Source: Niastella caeni
Lineage (GTDB): Bacteria > Bacteroidota > Bacteroidia > Chitinophagales > Chitinophagaceae
Assembly: GCF_004834005.1 (NCBI RefSeq)
Contig: NZ_STFF01000003.1
Location: 186,001 to 250,000, forward strand
Reading direction: 5' to 3'
DNA length: 64,000 nucleotides
Part shown: positions 18,641 to 27,826 of the stretch, in pieces
Position numbering within the stretch: the stretch's first letter is position 1
Layout of the letters: every line of letters begins with the position of its first letter
The notes under the pieces: model-generated
Seen by the model: the letters and a program-made list of their open reading frames with translations, nothing else
Told to the model about the DNA's origin: nothing
Database searches by the model: none
Translations under genes and position numbers: made by a program

Positions 18641-18692
18641 CGTAGTTCTTTTGTCGTGAATGGTCAATAGTGAATGGTGAATGAGAATACAG

Positions 18693-19700
18693 CTACAATC
18701 TTGGACAAATGAAATTCCCTTCAGGCGTTTTTACTGTCTTTCTACCGGTAAAGGATAGTGATATTTCAAAACTGTTCGATCCCCGCGCCATTTTACCCAG
18801 GTCACTGGTATTCACATCATAACTTACTCCCAGCACTATATTTTTATGCGTAAAGCCAATAAATGGCGATACTGCGTCGTTAATACGATAGTTGGCGCCC
18901 AACATTACATCCGTACCAGGTGCAGCATTTAACTGAACATACGCGCCGGCCATTTTTTCTTCGGCCGTACCCTGCTTTGCATACAACACATTAGGCGTAA
19001 TGCTCATCATTTCTGATAAAGTAAGCCGTACACCGGCATGCCCGGTATAGCGCATCGGTAATTTGGCATTGCCATCGCTGCTGAAATAATCTTTTGGTTT
19101 GGTAAGATGCGATACGGAAAAGCCTGCGTATACATTGGCTTTTTTGCCAGGCGCCGCATCAAAGTATAAGATACCTGCACCGGCATCGAATGAAGAAGTT
19201 TTCGTTTTATTGAAGCCATCAGTGGAGGAACCGGGGTTATAGCCGGTAATAGGGTCCCACTGATCACCGAACGTGAATTTGGAAGCGTTAAAGCCCCGGA
19301 AGATCATCCCGAGCTGCAGGCCCATTACAATACGATGGTTTTCGGCAGCACCGAAACGAACGCCCGTATACGCCAGGTTGGCATATCCTGTAGTATAATA
19401 ATAGCCGCCATCACCAGCAGTCTGGTTCAGCAGATTAATCCCGACATTCACATTGTTACTGGTAACAAACTCACCGCCTAGGCCAACCGTAGAAAAAGGT
19501 TTACTGATATTGCCCCACTGATTACGATAGATGCCCGACACGCGATAGTCGCCATCGAATGAGCCGGTCAACGCCGGGTTCAACCAGGAAGGATATACAT
19601 AATACTGGGTAAAATGCGGATCTACCTGCGCCTGCAGCGCCTTGCCGGAACCGGTAAAAAGCATCAACAGCGTCAACAGCCTGATATTTAGTCTTACCAT
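18693..19700 (-). CDS. PorP/SprF family type IX secretion outer-membrane protein (second copy)
   Basis: This protein of 335 residues has a signal peptide ending ALQAQ near residue 25, then the family signature DPHFTQYYVYPSWLNPALTGSFDGDYR and barrel strands such as GVNLLNQTAGDGGYY. It differs enough from the first copy (15549) to be an old paralogue. It is the first gene of the co-directional T9SS series, and its 125-bp upstream gap separates it from the DUF4302 gene. I found no clear Bacteroidota promoter (TTTG, then TAnnTTTG) in that gap. The leader between this stop and the OmpA-family start contains iterated GTGAATGGT words. Confidence 0.93.
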   Translation of the reverse strand: MVRLNIRLLTLLMLFTGSGKALQAQVDPHFTQYYVYPSWLNPALTGSFDGDYRVSGIYRNQWGNISKPFSTVGLGGEFVTSNNVNVGINLLNQTAGDGGYYYTTGYANLAYTGVRFGAAENHRIVMGLQLGMIFRGFNASKFTFGDQWDPITGYNPGSSTDGFNKTKTSSFDAGAGILYFDAAPGKKANVYAGFSVSHLTKPKDYFSSDGNAKLPMRYTGHAGVRLTLSEMMSITPNVLYAKQGTAEEKMAGAYVQLNAAPGTDVMLGANYRINDAVSPFIGFTHKNIVLGVSYDVNTSDLGKMARGSNSFEISLSFTGRKTVKTPEGNFICPRL

Positions 19701-19825
19701 AGCAGTTCTTATTTAATTATTTATTGATGGGGCACAGATCTTTTTATATATCAAATGTTAGTTTCATAGGGCCGTATAATTTGGGTGGTTTTTCTGTTTA
19801 ATATCTTATAGTTGCATACAGGCAA

Positions 19826-21145
19826 TCAATCAGGATATTCCCAGGTGATCCAGGCTTTACCATCTTTTGCACTCACCATATCGTAAGTAGTGGAATCGGT
19901 GCGAACCAGGTAATAACCGCTTGTCTCTGCAAACTGGATGCGGGTCCTGGCTACGGCTACAGAATCAGCCGCAGTTACTGTACCGAGCGATCCTAAATAA
20001 GGGAATGAGATCCGGCCATCTGTTGTAAAATTTGGCGGGCGGTAACCCAGTCCATAGGGTAATGTCAATGAGTTGTTGACCAGTTTTACATTACCTACTA
20101 CATCATATGCAATACCACCACTTGTTCCATACTGCGGCCAGTACAACATGAAATAAAAATTGGTAGTTCTTGTAACGCCATAAGCGTCATCTACACCATT
20201 CACGTGGAAACCTTGCAGAGAAATCCAATAACCGTCCTGGTCAATTGCATATTGCCACCAGCGGCGCGGCGCGTCCAGGTCAACTTTTATCGGCTGTCCT
20301 GATCCGATAATAGAAGAAGAGGTGCCATTAACAGTAAAGGTCATAGTTGTGGTAGAACCGTTCCATGCAATGTTATTGAAAGCCGAAATGGTTGTGGAAC
20401 CATCATTAAATGCCGGCGACAAGGCAATGCCATCTGCCGTATAATAATAGCCGGTGGTAAACGTATGCACGTTTCCATTTCCATCTACCCAGGTAAATGT
20501 AATGGTACGGGTTGACTGATTAACCTTTATTTCGTATTGCGTGCTGCCTACAACCAGCCTTTTGAAATACGTTATATAATTGCTGATATTCGAGAACAGG
20601 CGGTTAGCATACTTCTTGTCATAATAATTTTGCGCTTCCTGTTGCGTAGCTTTTACCAGGATGGCTTTGCTGCCATTGAAGCGGCCGGTCAATTTCACAG
20701 TGTCGCCGGAAATGCCATCTATGGCAAACTCAAAATCAGACTTCAAACCATCACCATAGTTGCCGCCATTGACTGCCCTATCGGGATCAGCCAATACATG
20801 CACATAGGAATAAGTATCGAACAATAAGGCTGGCTGTTGTAATGCTTTCAGCCGATAGCTGGCCGTCATTGGCGTAACAGCAGAGGCTGCATTGAAATCA
20901 GAGAACATTTCTACGCGATTGCCCTCATTGAACTTGAAATAGAACCCCACTACTCCACCATCCAGGCCGGCCGGATAGATCAGGCCCTTCCAACCATATT
21001 GCGCGCCAACCAACGCAGATTGATAGGTTGCCAGGGTTTCATTAAGCCGCTCATCGGGCGACTTATCAAAAGCATCATCGCTTTTTTTATTACAACCATA
21101 GAAACCGATGATTGCAGCTACTGTATATATAAATAACTTTTTCAT
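19826..21145 (-). CDS. DUF4302-type lipoprotein of a SusCD locus
   Basis: The start is the ATG at 21145 (439 residues; MKKLFIYTVAAIIGFYGC, Cys 18 lipidated). The N-terminal part (SPDERLNETLATYQSAL, then GWKGLIYPAG and a VGFYFKF strand) is the DUF4302 pattern found in lipoproteins beside SusC/SusD genes. The C-terminal half is beta-rich and not recognised. Location is the outer membrane, probably facing outside. It is the last gene of a set that also holds SusC, SusD and a zinc metallohydrolase lipoprotein, a combination that recurs in Bacteroidota. The ligand is unknown; a capture role is inferred from context only. Confidence 0.85.
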   Translation of the reverse strand: MKKLFIYTVAAIIGFYGCNKKSDDAFDKSPDERLNETLATYQSALVGAQYGWKGLIYPAGLDGGVVGFYFKFNEGNRVEMFSDFNAASAVTPMTASYRLKALQQPALLFDTYSYVHVLADPDRAVNGGNYGDGLKSDFEFAIDGISGDTVKLTGRFNGSKAILVKATQQEAQNYYDKKYANRLFSNISNYITYFKRLVVGSTQYEIKVNQSTRTITFTWVDGNGNVHTFTTGYYYTADGIALSPAFNDGSTTISAFNNIAWNGSTTTMTFTVNGTSSSIIGSGQPIKVDLDAPRRWWQYAIDQDGYWISLQGFHVNGVDDAYGVTRTTNFYFMLYWPQYGTSGGIAYDVVGNVKLVNNSLTLPYGLGYRPPNFTTDGRISFPYLGSLGTVTAADSVAVARTRIQFAETSGYYLVRTDSTTYDMVSAKDGKAWITWEYPD

Positions 21146-21180
21146 TGCTTGTTTTTTACGTGAAATATGAATCATTGTAA

Positions 21181-21276
21181 GCTAGTGGTCAGTGGCTAGT
21201 GACTAGTAGGGCTTTCATTCGTAACTCGCTGCTTTCTTTTGGCTTTCCTACTCGCCACTCGCTACTCACTACTAGC
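21181..21276. repeat. 30-bp imperfect inverted repeat (CTAGTGGC word family)
   Basis: Arm 21181-21210 (GCTAGTGGTCAGTGGCTAGT...) pairs with 21247-21276 over 30 positions with about 7 mismatches. Both arms are iterations of an ~8-bp word. The same right-arm sequence, ending AGCTACCAGCTA, recurs at 52000-52031. It fills the gap between the DUF4302 and metallohydrolase genes. Confidence 0.75.
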
Positions 21277-21290
21277 TCTTAAGCTACCAG

Positions 21291-22196
21291 CTACTTAATC
21301 AGCTTCTCCACCTGCGCTCTCACTCTCGTTTGCAGACTATAAAAGTCAATACCCCAGGTATCTTTGAAATACGAAACCACGATGGCTTCTTTCTGGCGTA
21401 AGCGGCTTATTGCCTGCGCCTGCGTTACGTTATTGTCGCTGGTACCGGCCGGTATGCTATTCACGATGGCATTAAAACCAGCCTTGCCTTCTACCAACAT
21501 CATACTGATCATTTCCACAAAATCCTCATCGGGTGAAGACTCTGCATAGGCTGATACAAATCCGTCGCGGTTCGCTTGCGCATCCGATACATTATTCCAG
21601 TTGGAGGTATAGAACCCTACAGAAATAGATTTGTAATCCAGCGGGTACATGATGGTCTGGTGAAGAATATGCCCGAACTCATGCTCAATGGTGTGGAACA
21701 TTCGCTTGATGCCAAAAGAATCCGAAGGCACATAACCGGTCATGCCTTTCGTTCTGAAATCATTCAACACATACAACACCACTTTACGACCACCTTCCGC
21801 CGTACCCAGCGTAATGGTTCCATCGGTGTTCCAACTGGCGCTACCGGCCAATGCGAAGAACTTGGGAACATACTTCTTCATGAACAGCGAATCGGTTTCA
21901 GCGATATAGGTATCGATCCACACTTTTTTCACGGCGCTTAATACCGGAATGATCTTTTCTTCTTTGGGCGGAACCAGCGTCTTGTTCACGCTCAACTCAA
22001 ATTGGTCCCACTTATATTTTACAGCTATGTTGAAGGGTACAGTCAAACTGTCGAACACCCATTTATCAATAGGCGTACTTGCCCAGGTATCGCCACCAAG
22101 CCCCGGAATATCTTCTACGTTGTCCAGTGATTCCTTTTTGCAGGACACCAGTGACAGCAGGCAGAAGAAGAACACTATTTTTTGTGTATTATTCAC
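21291..22196 (-). CDS. Substrate import-associated zinc metallohydrolase lipoprotein
   Basis: The protein has HEFGHILHQ (H172, E173, H176), the zinc motif of the putative zinc-binding metallopeptidases that accompany SusC/SusD. I start at the GTG at 22196 because it directly yields the lipoprotein signal MNNTQKIVFFFCLLSLVSC (Cys 19) in a 301-residue protein with an A-rich leader. The frame remains open upstream to an ATG at 22370, 11 bp after the susD stop, but that would put 58 polar residues before the signal. Later residues AESSPDEDFVEMISMMLVEG probably supply the third ligand region. Substrate is unknown; it probably acts on material held by the SusCD pair. Confidence 0.88.
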   Translation of the reverse strand: MNNTQKIVFFFCLLSLVSCKKESLDNVEDIPGLGGDTWASTPIDKWVFDSLTVPFNIAVKYKWDQFELSVNKTLVPPKEEKIIPVLSAVKKVWIDTYIAETDSLFMKKYVPKFFALAGSASWNTDGTITLGTAEGGRKVVLYVLNDFRTKGMTGYVPSDSFGIKRMFHTIEHEFGHILHQTIMYPLDYKSISVGFYTSNWNNVSDAQANRDGFVSAYAESSPDEDFVEMISMMLVEGKAGFNAIVNSIPAGTSDNNVTQAQAISRLRQKEAIVVSYFKDTWGIDFYSLQTRVRAQVEKLIK

Positions 22197-22381
22197 CAGT
22201 ATATTTTTTAATTGTTTTAACCGCTCCAGCAAGGGAACCAACCAGCCGGGCACCCGCTTATCGATGATCATATCGTCGTACGACTGTAATACATTTCTCC
22301 GGCCACTGGCAATAGATATGGGTATCACTTTGGCTGTTACTTGTCTTTTGTTATGTATTTCATTCATCATTGCAACAGGGT

Positions 22382-23836
22382 TTAACGTGGATTTAATTCC
22401 AGACCAGACAGTTTTGCCGATTCAGGTATTTGAAATACCCGGCGTTTATCGTCAGCTTCCAGCGTCATGGTTTGGCCTTCTGTAGTTGTATGCGTTACCG
22501 GTATGTTATAGCGTAACAGATCAAACCAACGCATACCTTCCTGAACAAACTCTGCCCGTTTAAAATCAAGCAGGGTCAACAAAGCTGCTATCCCTGGATC
22601 GCTGTTCCCATAATAGGTTTGCATTTTGCTGGTCGTGATCGTATGACTGGCTGCGTTATAGTTAAAAATACGTGTGGCGGCATAGGCGTTCAGGTCTTCT
22701 ACCGCCGCAGGGATATTGTTAAGATAAATGTTGGCTTCTATTCTGTTAAACAGCACTTCTTCCGTAGTAAACAGTGGTACCATTACATAAGGATAACCAA
22801 TGGTAGCATTTACCGACAAGCGCACAAAGTATTCATTGACCTTGGGCAGCATGTAATTATTGGTACCTGCGGTATAGGTTTGGCGGGTGAAGGCATATTG
22901 GCCGCCGGTTACATTCGAGTTTAAGATCTCCGTTCTTTTGTCGGCATCCATGCCATAGCGCTGGTTGTAATAATTTCTTCCCCACAATGAAGATGTTTCA
23001 ACCAATAACAGGTTAGCCGGCTCAGAAGCTTTGGCATAACGGGCCCACAATTCCCTGTAGGTAAGGGTGAGGTACGTGCTGTTCCAGGGACGTAAGCTGG
23101 CCGACACATTGGTGGTAGAGAACACTGCATTTGCATAAGCGAGCGCTTTTGTATAATCCTGTTTGAACAAATAAAAGCGGGAAGCAAATGCGTTGGCGGC
23201 AGCTTTCGTAAAATGATAACGGGGCACGGTATAGCGTGTATCATCCAGCAACGGCAAACCAGCTACCAGGTCTTTTTCGATCATCTCATATACATAGCTC
23301 ACCGTTTTCCTGGAATAGTTTTTAAATACCACTTTCTCAGGAGTAGTTACATAAGGGATCCCCGCATCGCTTGCTGCGGTATTCGGGTTATAAGTTTTTG
23401 CAAACAAAGTAACCAGCATGAAATGGGCGTAGGCACGGCATACGAGCGCTTCTCCTTTTTGAGAAGAATACTTCGCTGTATCGGAAGCTGAAGTACAAGC
23501 TTCCAGGGCCTGGTTGGCAACAGCAATGGCCGCATAACAGGCAGACCAATATCCCTCCGGTGAATCCTGTTCATTCTCCGTTACATCTTTAAAAAAATAT
23601 GGTTGCAATGCAGTAAGATCGAGACCGCCGGTTCCTTTATCTGATACATTATCTGAAATGGATTCAGTAAATGCCATGTAATTGTTTTGGGGGTAAGCAG
23701 TGCCCAGCAACTGTGCCACCTGCTCCGGACTTTCGAGCGACGCCCGGTTATCAGGATTTTTTTCCAGGAATTTTTTGCAACCAGTGACAGTTCCCAGTAG
23801 TAGAACAAAAGAAGTGTATGTTACTATTTTATGCAT
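22382..23836 (-). CDS. SusD/RagB family nutrient-binding lipoprotein
   Basis: This protein of 484 residues has a lipoprotein signal ending GTVTGC (Cys 20) followed by KKFLEKNPDNRA, the usual SusD N-terminus. TPR-like helices follow (AYAHFMLVTLFAKTYNP), and the C-terminal region has the standard KRAEFVQEGMRWFDLLRYNIPV segment. SusD proteins form a lid over SusC at the outer membrane and bind the ligand. It lies 72 bp after susC and 11 bp before the open frame of the metallohydrolase, so cotranscription is likely. The substrate cannot be read from the sequence; the nearby PNGase F-like enzyme hints at glycoprotein material. Confidence 0.95.
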   Translation of the reverse strand: MHKIVTYTSFVLLLGTVTGCKKFLEKNPDNRASLESPEQVAQLLGTAYPQNNYMAFTESISDNVSDKGTGGLDLTALQPYFFKDVTENEQDSPEGYWSACYAAIAVANQALEACTSASDTAKYSSQKGEALVCRAYAHFMLVTLFAKTYNPNTAASDAGIPYVTTPEKVVFKNYSRKTVSYVYEMIEKDLVAGLPLLDDTRYTVPRYHFTKAAANAFASRFYLFKQDYTKALAYANAVFSTTNVSASLRPWNSTYLTLTYRELWARYAKASEPANLLLVETSSLWGRNYYNQRYGMDADKRTEILNSNVTGGQYAFTRQTYTAGTNNYMLPKVNEYFVRLSVNATIGYPYVMVPLFTTEEVLFNRIEANIYLNNIPAAVEDLNAYAATRIFNYNAASHTITTSKMQTYYGNSDPGIAALLTLLDFKRAEFVQEGMRWFDLLRYNIPVTHTTTEGQTMTLEADDKRRVFQIPESAKLSGLELNPR

Positions 23837-23908
23837 GTTCGCTTTTGTTACGTGTTAGTTCTTGGTTTTTTCTCGTAGCCTCTATTCGTTGTTGCCTCGT
23901 TGCTTTTC

Positions 23909-26900
23909 TTACAGACCAACTTTCAAAGCCAATGTGATCTGCCTTTGAACTGGCTGCGCCACACCCCCGGAATTGAAGAACTCAGGGTCTTGTCCACGTA
24001 GTTTTTCATCGCTATATATCAACCAGGGGTTAGTAGCAGCTGCCGTTAAAGAAGCGTTGTTCAATCCGTACTTTCTTACTATGTCATTGGGAAGCTGATA
24101 GGCCAGCGATACGGTCTTTAATCGCACCAGGTCGCCTTTAGCTACCCGTTGTGTTGAATAATTGTAGTTGTTATAAGGGTATGCCCCGCCCATTTGCGAT
24201 TGCGCAAATGCATCCAGTATAGAGGGAACGTTGGTATATTTTTCATCACCAGGCATACTCCATCGGTCGTAGAACTCTTTGGGCATTGCATCCAGGTCAG
24301 AATAACTGCTTCTGAAAGCGGGATACAACCTGATCGTGTTTCCTGCCTGGTACGTAATGAACACATTCAGTGAAAATGCTTTGTAGTGGAAGGTATTCGA
24401 AAAGCCACCGGTGATGGTAGGATCAACCGGGCCTTCATACTGCAGGTTGTTTGTTGATTCAGACTGCATGTATACGTTTGAACTGGTCTTTCCTTCTTCA
24501 TCAACAAACAGCGGGTATCCTGAGAATGGTTCCAACCCTTTGTATTTTATGGAGAACAAACCCCGAACGGCATACCCTTCTTTATTGCCACCTTCAGCGC
24601 TTACGAGGTTGAAGATGTTGGGTTCGTTTTTGGCGTTGGTGATCTTTGTGGTGTTATAACCAAACGTTAATGTCGTTTTCCAACCCCAGTCTTTTTTACG
24701 AATTATCTGACCACCTACCAATACTTCCAGGCCTTTGGAATCCATATCGGCATAGTTGGCCGCTTTATAAGGCTCACCACCAATGCCAGAGGTTTTAATG
24801 GTGCTGATCAAATCAAAACTTCTCCGCTGGTAAACATCCAGGCTTACATTGATCCGCTTGTTCAAAAATCCTCCGTCAATACCCAGGTTGGTGGTATATA
24901 ATTTCTCCCAGGTAAGATCGCTGTTCTCCAGGTTGATCAATTGAATCACCGATTCTGTTTCGTTTGCATATGGACGTCGGGTAGTTGCATTTCTTAATAC
25001 AATGCTTGAATTGGTAGCAGGCCCCATACTGGCTGTTAACCCATACGTACCGCGCACTGTCAGGAAATCAACCCAGCCAAATTTCTGCATAAAAGCTTCC
25101 TGGTCTACATTCCATGAACCGGCAACACTCCAGGTAGGCAGCCAGCGGGCTTTGGGAGACTTTCCCAGGCGATTAGAACCGTCGTACCGAACAGTACCGG
25201 TAAAATTGTATTTTGAATCATAGGTATAAGTACCGGATGCATATAAAGCCACAAAGCGGTCATATTCTTTGCTCATTTCATAGTAAGGAAAATTAGATTC
25301 GATCGTTTGTTTCAAAATGCGGTAATCGGTAAAAGGAACACCGCCATTTTCATACTGGTAGCCATAACCGGTATTGGAGAAATGCTGCCTGTCGGCATAT
25401 TTTACCTGCTGCCCCACCAATGCATTCACAAAGTGTTTACCTGAAATGGTTTTTGTATAGTTCAAACTGTTTCGGATATCAAAATTCACCAGGGCATCTT
25501 CAGTGCGGTTGTAGAACCCGCCATAGGGCAATACCACTTCCGGCAATGCTTCCGGATCATCCGGATTAGTGTACAAGAATTTATTGCCCGACCGGATCGT
25601 TGAGGTTTCCGCTGCCCGGTAGGCATTGGCCATATTTGAGTTCTCGGTGATCTGGTGTTCGCGGGTTGATTTTACATAACGCATGGCGCCCACAAACTCA
25701 TAGCGGAAGTTCTTAGCAAACTTATATGCCAGATCTCCCTGTAACCGCAGGTCAATGATATTGAGGTCGAGATAGTTGTTCTTTAATTCAGAAAGAACAT
25801 TAAAGTCTGCATAGTTCCTTCTGAAATATTCCAGGTTGCCTTTTTCATCATATGCTGTAAGGGTACGACTGGTGTTCAAGGCATAGCTGAAGGGGTTGAT
25901 ATCAAAATCACGATCATACTTGCCTTCAACGGGATTACCACTGCGGGAAAGCGATCCCGGGGCTTTTTGCTGGCGAACAGAACCTACAGTTGCAAAACCA
26001 CCGCTCAGCTTGTCGTTGAATTTATAATTGTTGCGATAGTTCAGGGTATAGCGGCTTACTTTATCGGCGATGGTCCAGCCGTTATCGCCGTAAAAGCTGG
26101 TAGAAAAATAAGATTGTGTTTTATCGGTCCCGGAGGAAATGCTTACAGAATGCTCCTGCATAAAGTTATTGCGGAACAACAGATCGAACCAATCGGTATT
26201 GGCTTTAGCATATCGTAAGAGGAAGGCTTTTTTAGCAGCCGGCGTATTCATCAGTACGAAGTTGCCATTGGCATCCAGCTCGCTCAGTTTCCCATACATT
26301 TTACCATACACGCCAATATCAGAACGGTCGAGCAGGTCGGAAGAAAGAATACCTTTGCGTTCCAGTTCAGCCAGCACGCTCATTTGCTGGGCCGAATTCA
26401 TAATATTATAGTCGTTGTAAGTAGGTTTTAACTGGGTACTGTAGTTACCGGTATAGGCAACCGATGTTTTCCCCGCCCGGCCCTTTTTGGTAGTGATCAC
26501 CACTACCCCATTCATTGCCCGCGCTCCGTATAAAGCGGTAGCGGCCGCATCTTTTAAGATATCGAAGCTTTCAATATCATTGGCATTCAAACCGGCAACA
26601 GCAGAACCTAACAACGTGGTAGGGTCACCACTCGATAACTGATCGTTTGAAATATTCACGATATCTTCCAGCACAACGCCATCTACCACCCATAAAGGTT
26701 TATTATCGCCATTGATAGAGGTTGCGCCACGTACGCGCACTTTAGGAGCAGCACCAAATGTGCCCGATACGTTTTGAACCGATACACCGGCAGCCCGGCC
26801 TTCCAGCATCCGGCTCACATCGGTTGTACCATCCATTTTTATGTCGTCCATTTTCAGGCGTACAGAAGAACCTGAAAACTTATTCTTATCTACATTCTGA

Positions 26901-27604
26901 TAACCCATTACCACCACCTGGTCCATATTGGTAGCTTCTTCTTTCAGCTTTAACTGAATAAAACCATCCTTATAATTACTTACTTTAACCTCTTCGGTAG
27001 CATATCCTGTAACAGTAAATACCAGCACCGCGTCGCTGCTGATATTTTTTAATTCGAACTCACCTTTCTCATTCGTGGCAACACCCCGGGATGTTCCCCT
27101 TACAATGATCGAAACACCTGCCAGGGGCGCCCCCTTTTCGGAGGTCACAACTCCTTTTACAGTGATATCATTTGTTGTTTGGGCCGGGTTGCCGGTAGCA
27201 TTTGATACCGGCCGCACAGGTACATTATTTTCAGGCCGAACAATAATCCGGTCATCAATAACGATATAAGATAGTGCATAGGGAGTAAGTATTTTTTTTA
27301 GAACATCCCCAACGGTTTGCTTGTACGCTGATAAACTTATTTTATTCTTAAGCAGTATCTCATTGTTGGTATGAACGAAAAATACTTTTGCAGTGTTGCC
27401 GATCTTTTCCAGGGCTTCTTTCAACACCACATTCTTTAATTCAATGGATATTACTTTATCCAGGATATTCTGCCGCTTTTTTGTATTAACGCCGCCAGCC
27501 ACCAGGTGCGCTGCAGAACTACAAAATAGCAGGAGCACCAGCAGTAGAGACTTTACATTTTTCCCGGCAGGGCAATAAGATGCATGTGGTATAGTTTTGT
27601 ACAT
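23909..27604 (-). CDS. SusC/RagA TonB-linked outer-membrane transporter with STN signalling domain
   Basis: This protein of 1231 residues has a signal segment to ~37, a secretin/TonB N-terminal (STN) domain ~45-130 (VISIELKNVVLKEALEKI), a carboxypeptidase-regulatory domain ~150-230 (VKGVVTSEKGAPLAGVSIIV), a TonB box and plug (SGSSVRLKMDDIK; NDIESFDILKDAAATALYG), then a 22-strand-type barrel ending VQRQITLALKVGL. STN domains in SusC-like proteins relay ligand binding to a FecR anti-sigma factor, and fecR and an ECF sigma gene lie just upstream. The 222-bp leader has no promoter I can call. Expected role: TonB-driven uptake of a glycan or peptide with self-induction through the sigma/anti-sigma pair. 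Confidence 0.96.
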   Translation of the reverse strand: MYKTIPHASYCPAGKNVKSLLLVLLLFCSSAAHLVAGGVNTKKRQNILDKVISIELKNVVLKEALEKIGNTAKVFFVHTNNEILLKNKISLSAYKQTVGDVLKKILTPYALSYIVIDDRIIVRPENNVPVRPVSNATGNPAQTTNDITVKGVVTSEKGAPLAGVSIIVRGTSRGVATNEKGEFELKNISSDAVLVFTVTGYATEEVKVSNYKDGFIQLKLKEEATNMDQVVVMGYQNVDKNKFSGSSVRLKMDDIKMDGTTDVSRMLEGRAAGVSVQNVSGTFGAAPKVRVRGATSINGDNKPLWVVDGVVLEDIVNISNDQLSSGDPTTLLGSAVAGLNANDIESFDILKDAAATALYGARAMNGVVVITTKKGRAGKTSVAYTGNYSTQLKPTYNDYNIMNSAQQMSVLAELERKGILSSDLLDRSDIGVYGKMYGKLSELDANGNFVLMNTPAAKKAFLLRYAKANTDWFDLLFRNNFMQEHSVSISSGTDKTQSYFSTSFYGDNGWTIADKVSRYTLNYRNNYKFNDKLSGGFATVGSVRQQKAPGSLSRSGNPVEGKYDRDFDINPFSYALNTSRTLTAYDEKGNLEYFRRNYADFNVLSELKNNYLDLNIIDLRLQGDLAYKFAKNFRYEFVGAMRYVKSTREHQITENSNMANAYRAAETSTIRSGNKFLYTNPDDPEALPEVVLPYGGFYNRTEDALVNFDIRNSLNYTKTISGKHFVNALVGQQVKYADRQHFSNTGYGYQYENGGVPFTDYRILKQTIESNFPYYEMSKEYDRFVALYASGTYTYDSKYNFTGTVRYDGSNRLGKSPKARWLPTWSVAGSWNVDQEAFMQKFGWVDFLTVRGTYGLTASMGPATNSSIVLRNATTRRPYANETESVIQLINLENSDLTWEKLYTTNLGIDGGFLNKRINVSLDVYQRRSFDLISTIKTSGIGGEPYKAANYADMDSKGLEVLVGGQIIRKKDWGWKTTLTFGYNTTKITNAKNEPNIFNLVSAEGGNKEGYAVRGLFSIKYKGLEPFSGYPLFVDEEGKTSSNVYMQSESTNNLQYEGPVDPTITGGFSNTFHYKAFSLNVFITYQAGNTIRLYPAFRSSYSDLDAMPKEFYDRWSMPGDEKYTNVPSILDAFAQSQMGGAYPYNNYNYSTQRVAKGDLVRLKTVSLAYQLPNDIVRKYGLNNASLTAAATNPWLIYSDEKLRGQDPEFFNSGGVAQPVQRQITLALKVGL

Positions 27605-27826
27605 ACCGTTATTGGGTTGATTTTAAGTAATAGGCAGCCCTGTCGCCGGTTTATAACCGTACAACCATATGCTACCGTAACATTAAATGGCAAGTATACT
27701 TTTGAATAAACTAGGCACGCTTGGGCGGGATCAACTGGTTTCAGATGTGTACAGGAGCATTGTGCCTGTCTGGTCTATACCGGTTAAGGCTTGATTTCCC
27801 TAAGCGTTAGATTGGTTTTTCCAGGA

